NCBI GenBank assembly: GCA_938036925.1
Contig: CALHVU010000002.1
Location: 1 to 42,662 of the forward strand
DNA from: an uncultured Atopobium sp.
GTDB lineage: Bacteria > Actinomycetota > Coriobacteriia > Coriobacteriales > Atopobiaceae
Direction of reading: 5' to 3'
DNA: 42,662 nt
In this document: positions 1 to 9,416 of the stretch, piece after piece
How the letters are laid out: each line of letters begins with the position of its first letter
Numbering within the stretch: position 1 is the first letter of the stretch
Position numbers and translations under genes: made by a program
Notes under the pieces: generated by a model
What the model was told of the DNA's origin: nothing
Seen by the model: only the letters and a program-made list of their open reading frames with translations
The model's database searches: none

Positions 1-36
1 CGCTAACACGCTGCAGAATCATAATCACCCGCATAT

Positions 37-80
37 GAACTGCCTCCCATTTCTTATGTCCAAGAAATGGGAGGCAGTTC
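37..80 (-). terminator. 19-bp perfect inverted repeat downstream of the sensor kinase
   Basis: Positions 37-55 and 62-80 are perfect reverse complements with a 6-base loop. The repeat sits 48 bases beyond the stop codon of the minus-strand sensor kinase. A run of T is missing on either strand, so it may be a stabilising 3' hairpin or a terminator that needs a factor. Confidence 0.55.
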
Positions 81-127
81 AGACTGGCGAGAAGGACCTT
101 TTACTTTTAGATGTGCCTTTGGATTTA

Positions 128-1498
128 CTATGACATCTCTCGAGGTAAAACGATGGTAAAGCGTGTTCCTACACCCTCACGAGAGAGCACCTCAATAGAG
201 CCGTCATGATTATCGACAATCCATTTTGCGATGGATAGTCCAAGTCCAGAACCCTCGTTGCTTTCAATACGAGCGTTGTCGGCTCTCCAGAATCTCTCAA
301 AAATATGAGCGGCTGCTGTCTCGGATATGCCCATACCTTCATCTTCGATTGAAACTTGAACGGTTTTCTCGTCATACGCGACATTAAAAGAAATGGTGGT
401 TTGAGCAGCAGAATATCGAGCAGCATTTTGTACGATGATACGGATAGACTGCTTAATCATTGCGGTGTCAGCAAGCACCTGATAGCAATCGTCTGTTGGT
501 GTACTCTGATCAAATTTCAGCACATAGTGATGATCTGGATCAATCATTTCCGACTCTTCACAGACCTCAGAAGTTATCCGTGCAAGATTGAGCTTAGTCT
601 TTGTGAGAGTATTTCTTCCTGCGTCTCCGCGTGCTAAGAAGAGGAGCTGCTCAACAAGGTCATGCATGTGTTCGCTCTCTGATTTCAGGGCAGCAATAGA
701 CTCATTAAGTACGGCTTCATCTGTCTTACCCCAGCGATCAAGCATGTCGGTATAACCTCGGATAACAGCTATAGGAGTGCGAAGCTCGTGGCTGGCATCA
801 TTAACAAAGCGCATCTGTTGTAATTTTGCTTCTTGCATGCGTTGAAGTAGTTTATTCAGGGCAATCTCAATACTTGCCAGGTCTTGGTCACCCGTTTGAA
901 TCTTTGGCGCATTGATATTGGCTTCTTCAATTGCCTGTTCAAGACTCTTGATTTTCTCGCCTTTTACCAGGGTTTCGTTTGTTATGGAATCAGTGGTAAG
1001 CGCATCAACGTTCACTAGTTGATCTGCTTTAAGTGCAAGTGTATTGAGGGGCTGAAGAGCTCTTCTGACACGACGCATATCACCGAAGAATGACAACAGA
1101 TCAATGATTTCCCAGATAAGAATTGCAATATACATGGGCCAGAAGCGTGCTAACTCTACGCCTAAATCAAATATTTTTGCACCAAAAGTAGGGCCATGAA
1201 CAATGTATTTTAGGCTTGAGAGTCCGTGTAAGAAAGTGAATCCAGTAAGAGAAATGGAGTGAGACTCAGTAGGAAAAAACCCGAGGTAAAAAGTACCTTG
1301 CGGAACATGCTGGTTATACATATAAATAAAAATCAGAGCAATATTTACCAGTAAAAAGAGATCAAAGCCGACGTAATTCATCAGCTTACGCCACCAAAAT
1401 CCCCAGGTAATTACTCCAGCTGTCGACGAATCAGAAGGAGTAAAGAAAGGCTTTTTATGCTCTTGTATAGTGGAACGATTATGCTTCTCTGATGACAT
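128..1498 (-). CDS. membrane sensor histidine kinase
   Basis: Sensor kinase of a two-component system that should phosphorylate the response regulator encoded just upstream. Two membrane segments (about residues 41-61 and 120-140) flank an extracytoplasmic loop. The H-box is SHELRTP with the phospho-acceptor His near residue 237. The N-box Asn is near 358, the DEGMG ATP-lid motif near 386 and GSGLGL near 416, so all catalytic boxes are intact. I chose ATG 1498 because GGAG lies six bases before it; an in-frame GTG at 1510 has no ribosome site. The gene overlaps the regulator stop by 20 bases, which implies translational coupling. The input signal cannot be read from the sequence. Confidence 0.9.
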   Translation of the reverse strand: MSSEKHNRSTIQEHKKPFFTPSDSSTAGVITWGFWWRKLMNYVGFDLFLLVNIALIFIYMYNQHVPQGTFYLGFFPTESHSISLTGFTFLHGLSSLKYIVHGPTFGAKIFDLGVELARFWPMYIAILIWEIIDLLSFFGDMRRVRRALQPLNTLALKADQLVNVDALTTDSITNETLVKGEKIKSLEQAIEEANINAPKIQTGDQDLASIEIALNKLLQRMQEAKLQQMRFVNDASHELRTPIAVIRGYTDMLDRWGKTDEAVLNESIAALKSESEHMHDLVEQLLFLARGDAGRNTLTKTKLNLARITSEVCEESEMIDPDHHYVLKFDQSTPTDDCYQVLADTAMIKQSIRIIVQNAARYSAAQTTISFNVAYDEKTVQVSIEDEGMGISETAAAHIFERFWRADNARIESNEGSGLGLSIAKWIVDNHDGSIEVLSREGVGTRFTIVLPREMS

Positions 1499-2183
1499 AT
1501 CCGACTCCACGAACAGTAGTAATTAGCTTGATGTTATAGTGGTCGTCAATTTTTGCACGTAGATGAGCAATATGTACATCTACGTTGTTTGTTTCTCCAG
1601 CAAACTCATATCCTAGGGCTTCAGATGCAATACGCTCACGGCTCATAACAACACCAGCGTGTTCCATAAGCATACGAAGCACTTCAAATTCCTTAGTGGT
1701 GAGTTCAATCGTATCGTTTTTGACACAGACTTCTCTGCGGTCAACATCAAGTGCGACACCCTTAATTGTAAAGGTGCCTGTAGCAGCTGTTTGAGGAATT
1801 GTCGGGGAGTTTAAACTGTCTGCCTCATGATGCTTAAGGGCCACTCGAATGCGGGCGAGAAGTTCCTCTATCGCAAAAGGTTTGGTGAGGTAGTCATCTG
1901 CACCCGCATCGAGACCAGCTACTTTATCCATAACCGAATCACGAGCAGTAAGCATGATGGTGGGCGTGTTTTTCTCGCGACGAATCCTTCTGAGAACTTC
2001 TAGACCGTTCAGCTGGGGGAGAAGTACATCAAGCAAGATAAGGTCGTAGTCATTTGACAGTGCTTTTTCAGCACCGGTTCTTCCGTCAAGAGCTTTGTCT
2101 ACTTCATAGCCCTCATGTTTAAGCTCGAGTTCTATAAAGCGTGCAATTTTTTCTTCGTCTTCAACGATAAGAACCTTAATCAT
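1479..2183 (-). CDS. OmpR/PhoB-family response regulator
   Basis: DNA-binding response regulator of 234 residues. The N-terminal receiver has the acidic pocket (VEDE), the phospho-acceptor Asp52 in LLDVLLP, Thr79 and Lys101 (YLTKPF). The C-terminal winged helix begins near residue 145 and ends in the typical TVRGVGYVI. The start has an AGGCGAG ribosome site. It is followed by an overlapping sensor kinase and preceded by a DUF4342 gene on the same strand, so the three may share a transcript. Targets are unknown; the divergent ABC exporter pair is a candidate by proximity only. Confidence 0.92.
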   Translation of the reverse strand: MIKVLIVEDEEKIARFIELELKHEGYEVDKALDGRTGAEKALSNDYDLILLDVLLPQLNGLEVLRRIRREKNTPTIMLTARDSVMDKVAGLDAGADDYLTKPFAIEELLARIRVALKHHEADSLNSPTIPQTAATGTFTIKGVALDVDRREVCVKNDTIELTTKEFEVLRMLMEHAGVVMSRERIASEALGYEFAGETNNVDVHIAHLRAKIDDHYNIKLITTVRGVGYVIREA

Positions 2184-2236
2184 TTTCTCGCCTAAATATC
2201 GAAGTTTTCTATTTTAGGTTTGGAACCAATTTCATT

Positions 2237-2779
2237 TTATTTTTTGTCGATAACATCTTTTTTGATGGAACCCGCTGCATCTGCAGCCTTATCCATTGCC
2301 TCATTTACATCAACAACAATAGGATAAGCTCCCTGGATGTGATAGCGCATTTCAAAGAAGAGACCAATGATGAGCAGCCAGAATGTAGCACCCCAGAGGA
2401 ATAGACCAACAATTGGAATAATTACTGGCATGGCCATGAACTGCTCGCCACGACGAGTAACAATGAATTTTGCTTCTACACTCTTATGGAAGAGTTCCTT
2501 GCACTTTTCCCAAAGAGAAGACATATTCTCTGAGAAATCAGACTTCCTGCTTGATTCTTGGTAGGCAATTTGAGCTGCTTCCATTTCTGGAGAAACGTCT
2601 GACTGTGCAGCTGACTCAGTAGTATAGTTTGCAGTCTGTTTAGTGGACTTGCCCTGCTTCTCGAGCCAAATAATTGCATCAAGAACATTATCATCACAAG
2701 CGTCAAGTGCTGCCTTTGCGTCCTCGTAGCTTACGCCGCACTTCTCGCGAATTACTTCAACCTTTTCTAGCTTTTCCAT
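2237..2779 (-). CDS. DUF4342 protein with UBA-like N-terminus and one membrane segment
   Basis: 180-residue protein. Residues 1-44 resemble the UBA-like helical bundle seen in nascent-polypeptide-associated and elongation-factor-Ts N-termini (VIREKCGVSYEDAKAALDAC). A charged linker follows. Residues 117-142 form a hydrophobic helix, and the C-terminal tail is short and Lys/Asp-rich. This layout matches the DUF4342 family, whose function is not established. An AAAGGAAG ribosome site precedes the ATG. The gene ends 53 bases before the response regulator start, so read-through into the two-component genes is likely. A role in sensing or modulating the neighbouring kinase is speculation. Confidence 0.75.
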   Translation of the reverse strand: MEKLEKVEVIREKCGVSYEDAKAALDACDDNVLDAIIWLEKQGKSTKQTANYTTESAAQSDVSPEMEAAQIAYQESSRKSDFSENMSSLWEKCKELFHKSVEAKFIVTRRGEQFMAMPVIIPIVGLFLWGATFWLLIIGLFFEMRYHIQGAYPIVVDVNEAMDKAADAAGSIKKDVIDKK

Positions 2780-3093
2780 GATCAGCTTCCTTTCGAGATG
2801 TTAAAGACGCCTCTCGTCTTCGTGATACATGGTCTCTTATAAAGATTAACCAATTATTGAGGTTAGATTAAGCTTTCATAAGTAATTTAATGGAATTGTT
2901 TACACGTCTTAATTACAGGCAGCGTGCTTACCATTTACCGATTATTTAGAAAATAATCTTGTTTTAGCAGTTGAGCAGTTTGAAACTAATAAGTAGTTAT
3001 CTATGACTAACTTTTGGCAGTTAAGTTTTCTGTCAAAGCCAGCCTGAATAACAGACACTACATTGTGAGTTTGTGGCAGGAGGCGGTGTGGGT
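2780..3093. other. divergent intergenic region
   Basis: AT-rich gap of 314 bases between the DUF4342 gene (minus) and the ABC exporter operon (plus). It should hold promoters for both directions. One plus-strand candidate is listed separately. I see no RNA gene, no long repeat and no convincing small gene in it. Confidence 0.6.
2980..3007 (+). promoter_or_regulatory. candidate promoter of the ABC exporter pair
   Basis: TTGAAA at 2980-2985 and TATGAC at 3002-3007 are separated by 16 bases. This is a fair sigma-A-type match about 85 bases before the chosen start codon. The -10 match is only 4 of 6. Confidence 0.35.
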
Positions 3094-4893
3094 ATGGCAA
3101 ATCGTCAGAACAAAAGTGTTCAAGCTACTGAGCCCAACCAAAATACAAAACAGGATCCTCAGCAATCTGAGGTAAATCCTGTTGCAGTATTGCTCGAGTG
3201 GTCAGACAGAAAAAGTATGTACGCGCTCTCTGTCATCCTTGCTATTATTGGCGTTTTGGGAGGAATGGTTCCCTACGTTGCCGCAGGCAACATGGTGGTT
3301 GGTATCTTTAATGGAATTCAAGAATGGTCGTTTTACCTGTATTGGGGACTTATAGCGGGTCTTAGCTATTTAGTAAAAATAGTTTTTCACCATCTTTCAA
3401 CTATCGTTTCTCATAAGGCAACGTTTGCGACAATTGCAAACATGCGCACCCGAGTGGCAAAGAAGCTGACAACTATCCCCATGGGATATGTGCTTGATAC
3501 GCCATCCGGCTCTCTTAAGCGCTTGTTAGTCGAGAAGATCGATAGTATTGAAACCACACTTGCTCATGCAGTTCCTGAATTAACTTCAAACCTTACAGCT
3601 GCTTTTGCGGTTTTTGTGTACCTCATTGTTTTAGACTGGCGTCTTGCTCTTGCTGCATTGCTGACCATAATTGTGGGACTTGCCTGTTTATCAGGCATGA
3701 TGAAAGACTACGAGTATTGGTATCAAAATACTATCGTAACTGGTAAAGAGATGAATAATGCTTCAGTTGAGTACGTGTCTGGAATTGAGGTAATTAAGGC
3801 TTTTGGGCAGTCCGCTAGCTCTTACGAGAAGTTCTCAAAGGCTGTTTATGCTTCCGCCCATGCTTTTATTGATTGGATGAAGCACTGCCAAATCTGGCAG
3901 GATGCCATGTTGTCAATTGGTCCTGCAACGTTAGTAACGGTATTGCCCCTTGGATGCTTGTTCGTGCTTCAGGGAACTCTTTCTCCTTCTACGTTTGTTA
4001 TGTGTGCCGTGCTTTCTTTAGGTATTTTTCAGCCGCTCTTTGAAGCAATGAGCTTTATGGATTCTCTTGCGCAGGTAGGTTCTGTTGTTAAAGAAATCTC
4101 TGAGGTATTAAACTATCCAGATCAGGTTAGGGCCGAGGTCCCTTGTACGCTTGAGGGCACTGAAATTAAACTGAGTGATGTTCGTTTCTCGTACGGAAGC
4201 AATGAAGTAATCCATGGGATTACTTTAGATATTGAGCCAGGACAAGTTACGGCACTTGTTGGTCCAAGTGGATCAGGTAAGTCTACTGTTGCACGGCTTA
4301 TCGCAGGTTTCTGGGATCCAAATGAAGGATTTGTTTCTATTGGAGGACAAGATATTCGCTCCTGCACTCCATCTCAACTCGCGGACCTTGTAGCTTATGT
4401 TGATCAAGATAGTTACCTTTTTGACGAGACCATTATGGAAAACATCAGGATGGGCAAAAAAGACGCTACTGATGAAGAGGTAATTGCTTGCGCAAAAGCT
4501 TCTGGCTGCCATAACTTTATCCAATCGCTTCCTCATGGCTATCAAACGGTTGTGGGAGGCTCGGGAGGACATCTTTCTGGTGGCGAGCGTCAGCGCGTGG
4601 CAATTGCTCGAGCTATGCTCAAAAATGCACCTATTATCATGCTCGATGAAGCAACAGCTTACGCGGATCCAGAATCAGAAGCAGAGGTTGAATCTGCAGT
4701 TGCAAAGCTGGTGGCTGGTAAAACGCTAGTGGTTATCGCGCATCGTCTTTCTACCGTACAAAATGCCGACAAAATTGTTGTCGTTAATGATGGATCCATT
4801 GAAGCTGAGGGTACTCACGAGCAGCTTATGGAGACATGTCCGCTTTATGCAACCATGTATCGCGCCCATATCGGCGCACTTGATGAGGCTTAA
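3094..4893 (+). CDS. ABC exporter half-transporter (membrane domain plus ATPase), first of a pair
   Basis: 599-residue fused permease/ATPase of the exporter type. About six membrane helices occupy residues 40-320, followed by the nucleotide-binding domain. Walker A GPSGSGKS is at 390-397, the LSGGE signature at 494-498 and Walker B LDEA with catalytic Glu at 519. The D-loop and H-loop (IAHRL) are present, so this ATPase site is canonical. ATG 3094 is chosen because AGGAGG lies ten bases upstream; an in-frame GTG at 3073 lacks one. The second half-transporter starts 15 bases after the stop. The pair probably forms a heterodimer; the substrate cannot be inferred. Confidence 0.9.
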   Translation: MANRQNKSVQATEPNQNTKQDPQQSEVNPVAVLLEWSDRKSMYALSVILAIIGVLGGMVPYVAAGNMVVGIFNGIQEWSFYLYWGLIAGLSYLVKIVFHHLSTIVSHKATFATIANMRTRVAKKLTTIPMGYVLDTPSGSLKRLLVEKIDSIETTLAHAVPELTSNLTAAFAVFVYLIVLDWRLALAALLTIIVGLACLSGMMKDYEYWYQNTIVTGKEMNNASVEYVSGIEVIKAFGQSASSYEKFSKAVYASAHAFIDWMKHCQIWQDAMLSIGPATLVTVLPLGCLFVLQGTLSPSTFVMCAVLSLGIFQPLFEAMSFMDSLAQVGSVVKEISEVLNYPDQVRAEVPCTLEGTEIKLSDVRFSYGSNEVIHGITLDIEPGQVTALVGPSGSGKSTVARLIAGFWDPNEGFVSIGGQDIRSCTPSQLADLVAYVDQDSYLFDETIMENIRMGKKDATDEEVIACAKASGCHNFIQSLPHGYQTVVGGSGGHLSGGERQRVAIARAMLKNAPIIMLDEATAYADPESEAEVESAVAKLVAGKTLVVIAHRLSTVQNADKIVVVNDGSIEAEGTHEQLMETCPLYATMYRAHIGALDEA

Positions 4894-4907
4894 GGAGGGG
4901 AGTAGCA

Positions 4908-6641
4908 ATGTTATCTGTCTTAAAAATGTACTTTCAGTTTGGAAGTTCTTATCGCCAGAAACTCTATAAGGGCCTTTTCTTTACCATTCTTGGCTGCCTT
5001 TTTGAAGGCGTACAAATAACGGCGCTTTGGATTGTTTTTACTGCTCTTACTACGGATACACTCTCAACTCAGACGATATTTTCTGCGCTGGGAGTTATGC
5101 TTCTGAGCATTATAGGAGCGTTCATTTGCGCTCATTTTAAGAGCGAGAATTTCTGTGATGCCAATTTTAGTATGGCTGGTACCAAGCGCGCGGAAATTGG
5201 AGATACACTGCGCCGCCTTCCTATGGGTTATTTTAACGAGAATAGCCTTGGAGGAGTAACAGCTGTTATGACCAATCAGATGGATGTAATGCAAAATCTT
5301 GGTGGCCTACTTTATATGATGGTTGTTGGTGGATTAGCTTTAACCGCAATTATTGTTGTGTTCTTGTTTGTGTTTTGTTGGCAACTAGGCCTTATAACTG
5401 CGGCTACGTTTGTTCTTTTCTGCATTACTATGGAGCTGCTCCAGGCCTACGTGCGCAATGTATCAGATAAGTATGTAGCTGCTAATACCACCTTAATCAG
5501 CTCTGTTCTTGAATATGTCCGCGGCATCAGTGTAGTAAGGGCATTTTCTCTTATTGATGATGCTGAAGGAAAGTTTGCCAAGGCAGTTGACGATTGTCGC
5601 GTTCAAGCGCTTAACCTTGAGTTTAAGGCGCTTCGTTTCTCAGTTTTGCAAATGGTTATCTCCAAAGCTACCAGCATTATCATGTGCCTGGTGTCAGTTG
5701 GTTTATGGCTATCTGGAACATTGGATACAGCTGCTTGTTTAACCGTAGTAGTTATGTCATTTATGTTGTTTAGTCGCCTAGAATCTGCTGGTCGTTTTTC
5801 AACTATTCTGCGTAATCTTGAAATTGCAATGGAACAAACAAACGCTATTCTCGCCACCCCCGCAATGGAGGAGGGAGAGGGTCTTGAGAAGGCGGCATCT
5901 TGCGACATTAAACTTTCTCATGTTTCGTTTGGCTACGATGACAGGCAAATTCTTGAAGATATCAGCCTTTCTATTCCTGCAGGCACCTCCTGTGCCATTG
6001 TAGGCCCCAGCGGATCAGGTAAGACAACGCTTGTCCGCTTGATTGAACGTTTCTGGGATGTGAATTCAGGCAAGGTTATGCTTGGCGGACGCGATGTGCG
6101 TGACTATAAAGTTGATGCACTTCTACAAAATTTCTCTACCGTTTTCCAGGGCGTATTCCTTTTTGATGACACTATCGAGAACAACATCAAGTTTGGTAAT
6201 CCAAGCGCAACTCATGAGCAAGTAGTTGACGCAGCTAAGCGTGCCTGCTGTGAAGAGTTTATCCAGGCGTTGCCTGACGGATATGAAACACGTTTAGGAG
6301 AAGGCGGCTCAATGCTTTCTGGCGGTGAGCGCCAACGTCTTTCTATTGCGCGCGCTATCTTAAAAGATGCGCCAATCGTAGCGCTTGATGAGGCTACGGC
6401 CAATGTTGATCCAGAAAACGAGCTTGAACTTCAGCGCGCAATTACTGAGCTTACAAAGTCAAAAACCGTCATTATGATTGCTCATCGTTTAAAAACGGTG
6501 CGCAATGCAAATCAGATACTTGTCCTGGACAGGGGACGCATTGTTCAGCGGGGAACCCATGAATCTCTCATGAAAGAAGGTGGTATCTACGCTGATTTTG
6601 TTAACATGCGCGAGAAAACCGTCGGCTGGAAAATTGCGTAA
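4908..6641 (+). CDS. ABC exporter half-transporter, second of a pair
   Basis: 577-residue exporter-type permease/ATPase. Membrane helices span roughly residues 15-300. Walker A GPSGSGKT is at 366-373, LSGGE at 470-474, Walker B LDEA at 493-496 with Glu495, and the H-loop IAHRL follows. Both partners therefore keep full catalytic motifs, unlike heterodimers with one degenerate site. A strong GGAGGGG site lies seven bases before the ATG. The gene is cotranscribed with the first half-transporter. The convergent pyruvate kinase gene and a hairpin follow. Iron-chelate, lipid or peptide export are all possible. Confidence 0.9.
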   Translation: MLSVLKMYFQFGSSYRQKLYKGLFFTILGCLFEGVQITALWIVFTALTTDTLSTQTIFSALGVMLLSIIGAFICAHFKSENFCDANFSMAGTKRAEIGDTLRRLPMGYFNENSLGGVTAVMTNQMDVMQNLGGLLYMMVVGGLALTAIIVVFLFVFCWQLGLITAATFVLFCITMELLQAYVRNVSDKYVAANTTLISSVLEYVRGISVVRAFSLIDDAEGKFAKAVDDCRVQALNLEFKALRFSVLQMVISKATSIIMCLVSVGLWLSGTLDTAACLTVVVMSFMLFSRLESAGRFSTILRNLEIAMEQTNAILATPAMEEGEGLEKAASCDIKLSHVSFGYDDRQILEDISLSIPAGTSCAIVGPSGSGKTTLVRLIERFWDVNSGKVMLGGRDVRDYKVDALLQNFSTVFQGVFLFDDTIENNIKFGNPSATHEQVVDAAKRACCEEFIQALPDGYETRLGEGGSMLSGGERQRLSIARAILKDAPIVALDEATANVDPENELELQRAITELTKSKTVIMIAHRLKTVRNANQILVLDRGRIVQRGTHESLMKEGGIYADFVNMREKTVGWKIA

Positions 6642-6673
6642 CTACTGGCAAGTTGCTGAGAAATATCACACGT

Positions 6674-6710
6674 AAAAAATATGCACCCAAGCAAGCGCTT
6701 GGGTGCATAT
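6674..6710 (-). terminator. rho-independent terminator of pyk
   Basis: A 14-bp perfect stem (6679-6692 with 6697-6710, loop AAGC) is followed on the minus strand by a run of T opposite A6674-6679. It lies just beyond the pyk stop and between convergent genes, so it may also slow plus-strand transcripts from the ABC operon. Confidence 0.85.
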
Positions 6711-6732
6711 AACGTTAAAGCTGAAATGTGGT

Positions 6733-8175
6733 TTACTGAACCTGGCAGATCATAGCAACATTAGTTGAAGTGGTGTAGTCACCAAGACGTGGGCTGGTAT
6801 GAGGATCGCCAGCAGTCAGAACAACAATGTCGCCGGTCTCAACGACGCCAACTTCCTTTGCAACGTTCAGAGCGTTGTACATGGTGTTAGAAAGCGTGCC
6901 CTGCTCAGAGGTCTTGAATGCATAGACACCCCAATAGAAGCAGGTACGACGAACTGCCTCATCAGATGGAGACATTGCATACAGAGGACGCTTTGGACGG
7001 AAGTTAGAAACCAAACGAGCAGTGCGGCCAGAGTGTGTTGGGCAGATGATGCACTTAGCGTCAACACGGATTGCCATATCAACTGCAGCAAAGCCAGTAG
7101 CGCCGTTGACGTTCTTAAGGCCCTCACGCTGGTGATAGACATCCTTGACTGGCAGGTACTTCTCGGTCTCCTTGCAGATGGAAGCCATGGTCTTTACTGC
7201 CTCAACAGGGTACTTACCAGCTGCAGACTCACCAGAAAGCATGACGCAGTCAGTGCCGTCGTAGATTGCGTTAGCAACGTCCGTAACCTCTGCACGGGTT
7301 GGGCGAGGGTTGCGAATCATAGAGTCAAGCATCTGAGTTGCGGTGATGACAGGCTTGTAAGCATCGTTACACTTCTTGATAACAGTCTTCTGGATGTGAG
7401 GAACCTCAGCTGCAGGAACCTCAACGCCAAGGTCACCACGGGCGACCATGATGCCGTTAGAAGCTGCAAGGATCTCGTCAAAGTTCTTTACGCCAAGAGC
7501 AGACTCAATCTTAGGGAAGATCTGTACGTTAGGAGTACCCATCTCGCGGCAGATGTTACGAATCTCCTCAACTGCAGCGCCATCACGAATGAAGGAGGCA
7601 GCAATTGCGTCAATACCAAGCTCGCAACCAAACATGATGTCTGCGCGGTCCTGCTCAGTGACGGAAGGAAGGCCAATGTTGACGTTAGGAACGTTTACGC
7701 CCTTCTTCTCGCCAAGCTCACCACCGTTGATAATCTTGCAGTGCATGTCAGTGCCCTCAACGTGATCAACCTCGAGGCCAATGAGACCGTCATCAATAAG
7801 GATGATGGAGCCCTTCTTGACCTCTTTTGGAAGATTCTTGTAGTCAAGTGAGAAGCGCTGAGCATTGCCGATGACGTCATCATCAGTGGTGACAATAACG
7901 GAATCACCAGTAGTAAGGGTGACCTTCTTGCCATCCTCTAGAAGACCGGTGCGGACCTCAGGACCCTTTGTATCAAGCATGATAGCAATAGGAATACCAA
8001 GCTCATCAGAGATAGAACGAACGCGACCAATCATAGTGCGGTGATACTCATGGCTACCGTGCGAGAAGTTAAAACGTGCGACGTTCATACCAGCAAGAAT
8101 GAGCTCACGGAGAACCTCATCACTTTCTGTAGCAGGACCCATAGTACAAACAATCTTGGTCTTTTTGCGAGCCAT
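6733..8175 (-). CDS. pyk: pyruvate kinase
   Basis: Converts phosphoenolpyruvate and ADP to pyruvate and ATP in the cytoplasm, the last step of glycolysis. The 480-residue length matches the family. It begins MARKKTKIVCTMGPA and carries the substrate-loop NFSHGSHE, the signature around KIESALGVKNFDE, the MVARGDLGVE metal/phosphate motif and the C-terminal regulatory domain. ATG 8175 has AAGGAG upstream; the open frame continues to 8205 but those extra codons include the ribosome site itself. It lies 79 bases downstream of the lactate dehydrogenase gene on the same strand, which puts consecutive fermentation steps together. Confidence 0.97.
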   Translation of the reverse strand: MARKKTKIVCTMGPATESDEVLRELILAGMNVARFNFSHGSHEYHRTMIGRVRSISDELGIPIAIMLDTKGPEVRTGLLEDGKKVTLTTGDSVIVTTDDDVIGNAQRFSLDYKNLPKEVKKGSIILIDDGLIGLEVDHVEGTDMHCKIINGGELGEKKGVNVPNVNIGLPSVTEQDRADIMFGCELGIDAIAASFIRDGAAVEEIRNICREMGTPNVQIFPKIESALGVKNFDEILAASNGIMVARGDLGVEVPAAEVPHIQKTVIKKCNDAYKPVITATQMLDSMIRNPRPTRAEVTDVANAIYDGTDCVMLSGESAAGKYPVEAVKTMASICKETEKYLPVKDVYHQREGLKNVNGATGFAAVDMAIRVDAKCIICPTHSGRTARLVSNFRPKRPLYAMSPSDEAVRRTCFYWGVYAFKTSEQGTLSNTMYNALNVAKEVGVVETGDIVVLTAGDPHTSPRLGDYTTSTNVAMICQVQ

Positions 8176-8254
8176 ATCTCTCCTTTTCATAGGAATTGAA
8201 ATCACATTCGGTTATCAATAGTAACCGTTTTCAGAGCGTTTGTTTCTCTGGTGC

Positions 8255-9259
8255 TTAGCAAACCACACTTTTATCAACATAGTCAGTACCTTCAGCAAAA
8301 GCAGTTGCGTTATCTAGCGTAACCTGAGCAATCTGAGAAAGTGCCTCATGAGTAAAGAATGCCTGGTGACTTGTCATGACAACGTTAGGGAAAGAGCAAA
8401 GCGTAGAGGTAACTGAATCAAAGACCTCAGCGCCGCGGTCCTTATAGACGTTTGGATTTTCCTCTTCATAAACGTCAAGGCCACAAGCACCAATTTTTCC
8501 AGAAAGAATGCCACGAATAAGAGCATTGGTATCAATAAGTCCACCGCGACCAGTATTAACGAGGATGACGCCATCTTTCATTTTTCCGATGGTCTTATCG
8601 TTAATCATGTGATAGCTCTCGTCATTCAAGAAAGCGTGAAGTGAAATGAAGTCCGAACGCTCCCAGAGCTCATCGTAGCTTACATACTCATCAACAACGT
8701 GCTCGTCATTGACAAGGCTCATATTTGGATACAGGTCTGCACCAAGGACGTGCATACCAAAGCCCTTGCAAATGCGGCAGAGTGCAGCACCAATACGACC
8801 AGTACCAACAATGCCAGCAGTTTTACCGTGAAGAGTATCGCCAACAAGACCAACAAGTGAGAAGTTATTCTCGCGAATTCTGATGTAGCCACGGTGAATA
8901 CGACGGTTAGCAGCAAGCGCAAGACCCATAGCGTGCTCTGCGATTGCTTCAGGGGAGTAAGCAGGTACGCGCGTAACCGTAATACCAAGGTCTTTAGCAG
9001 CGTTAACATCAACAGCATCAAAGCCAGCGCAGCGCATAAGTAGAAGCTTAACGTCAAAGCCGGCAAGAATCTCAAGAGTCAGAATTGAAGCATCAGCGTT
9101 TACAAAGGCACAAACGGCATCATATCCCTTTGCATAGCCCGCAGTCATAGGCGTGAGATTGGAATCAATGTAGTCAATTGAGATGTCTGGATACTTTGGA
9201 AGCTCAAGGTTGAAAGAATCCTTGTCATAACTTTGAGCACCATAAAACAGGATTTTCAT
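8255..9259 (-). CDS. ldhA: D-lactate dehydrogenase (D-2-hydroxyacid dehydrogenase family)
   Basis: 334-residue NAD-dependent enzyme that reduces pyruvate to D-lactate and regenerates NAD+. The Rossmann motif GTGRIG is at 152-157, with the NAD-selecting Asp175 (ADLYP) after it. Catalytic Arg238 (NTGRGG), Glu265 and His298 (TSHQAFF) are in the expected order. AAGGAGG precedes the ATG. A minus-strand TACAAT at 9319-9314 is a possible -10. The gene runs toward pyk, which supports pyruvate-to-lactate coupling. Other 2-hydroxyacids remain possible substrates, but the motif pattern and neighbour favour D-lactate dehydrogenase. Confidence 0.88.
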   Translation of the reverse strand: MKILFYGAQSYDKDSFNLELPKYPDISIDYIDSNLTPMTAGYAKGYDAVCAFVNADASILTLEILAGFDVKLLLMRCAGFDAVDVNAAKDLGITVTRVPAYSPEAIAEHAMGLALAANRRIHRGYIRIRENNFSLVGLVGDTLHGKTAGIVGTGRIGAALCRICKGFGMHVLGADLYPNMSLVNDEHVVDEYVSYDELWERSDFISLHAFLNDESYHMINDKTIGKMKDGVILVNTGRGGLIDTNALIRGILSGKIGACGLDVYEEENPNVYKDRGAEVFDSVTSTLCSFPNVVMTSHQAFFTHEALSQIAQVTLDNATAFAEGTDYVDKSVVC

Positions 9260-9376
9260 AACTGCCTCCTTGCCAAAACTAACGTTTGGCTTATGTTGTT
9301 ATGTACTGCGCTTATTGTACCCCTTGGATAACAATTTTTGGCACATAACAGGAGTTTTAAGAAATATTTATGAGGT

Positions 9377-9403
9377 TTGAAAAAAGAAAGAATACGGTAA
9401 AAT
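9377..9403 (+). promoter_or_regulatory. candidate promoter of the P-type ATPase gene
   Basis: TTGAAA (9377-9382) and TAAAAT (9398-9403) are spaced by 15 bases, slightly short. Transcription would start near 9410 and give a leader of about 125 bases. Confidence 0.4.
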
Positions 9404-9416
9404 GATAGAGCATTGT

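Noticed and set aside
6799..7851. 350-codon plus-strand open frame opposite pyruvate kinase
   Set aside because: It lies wholly within the well-supported pyk gene on the other strand, has no domain or ribosome site, and reflects codon bias.
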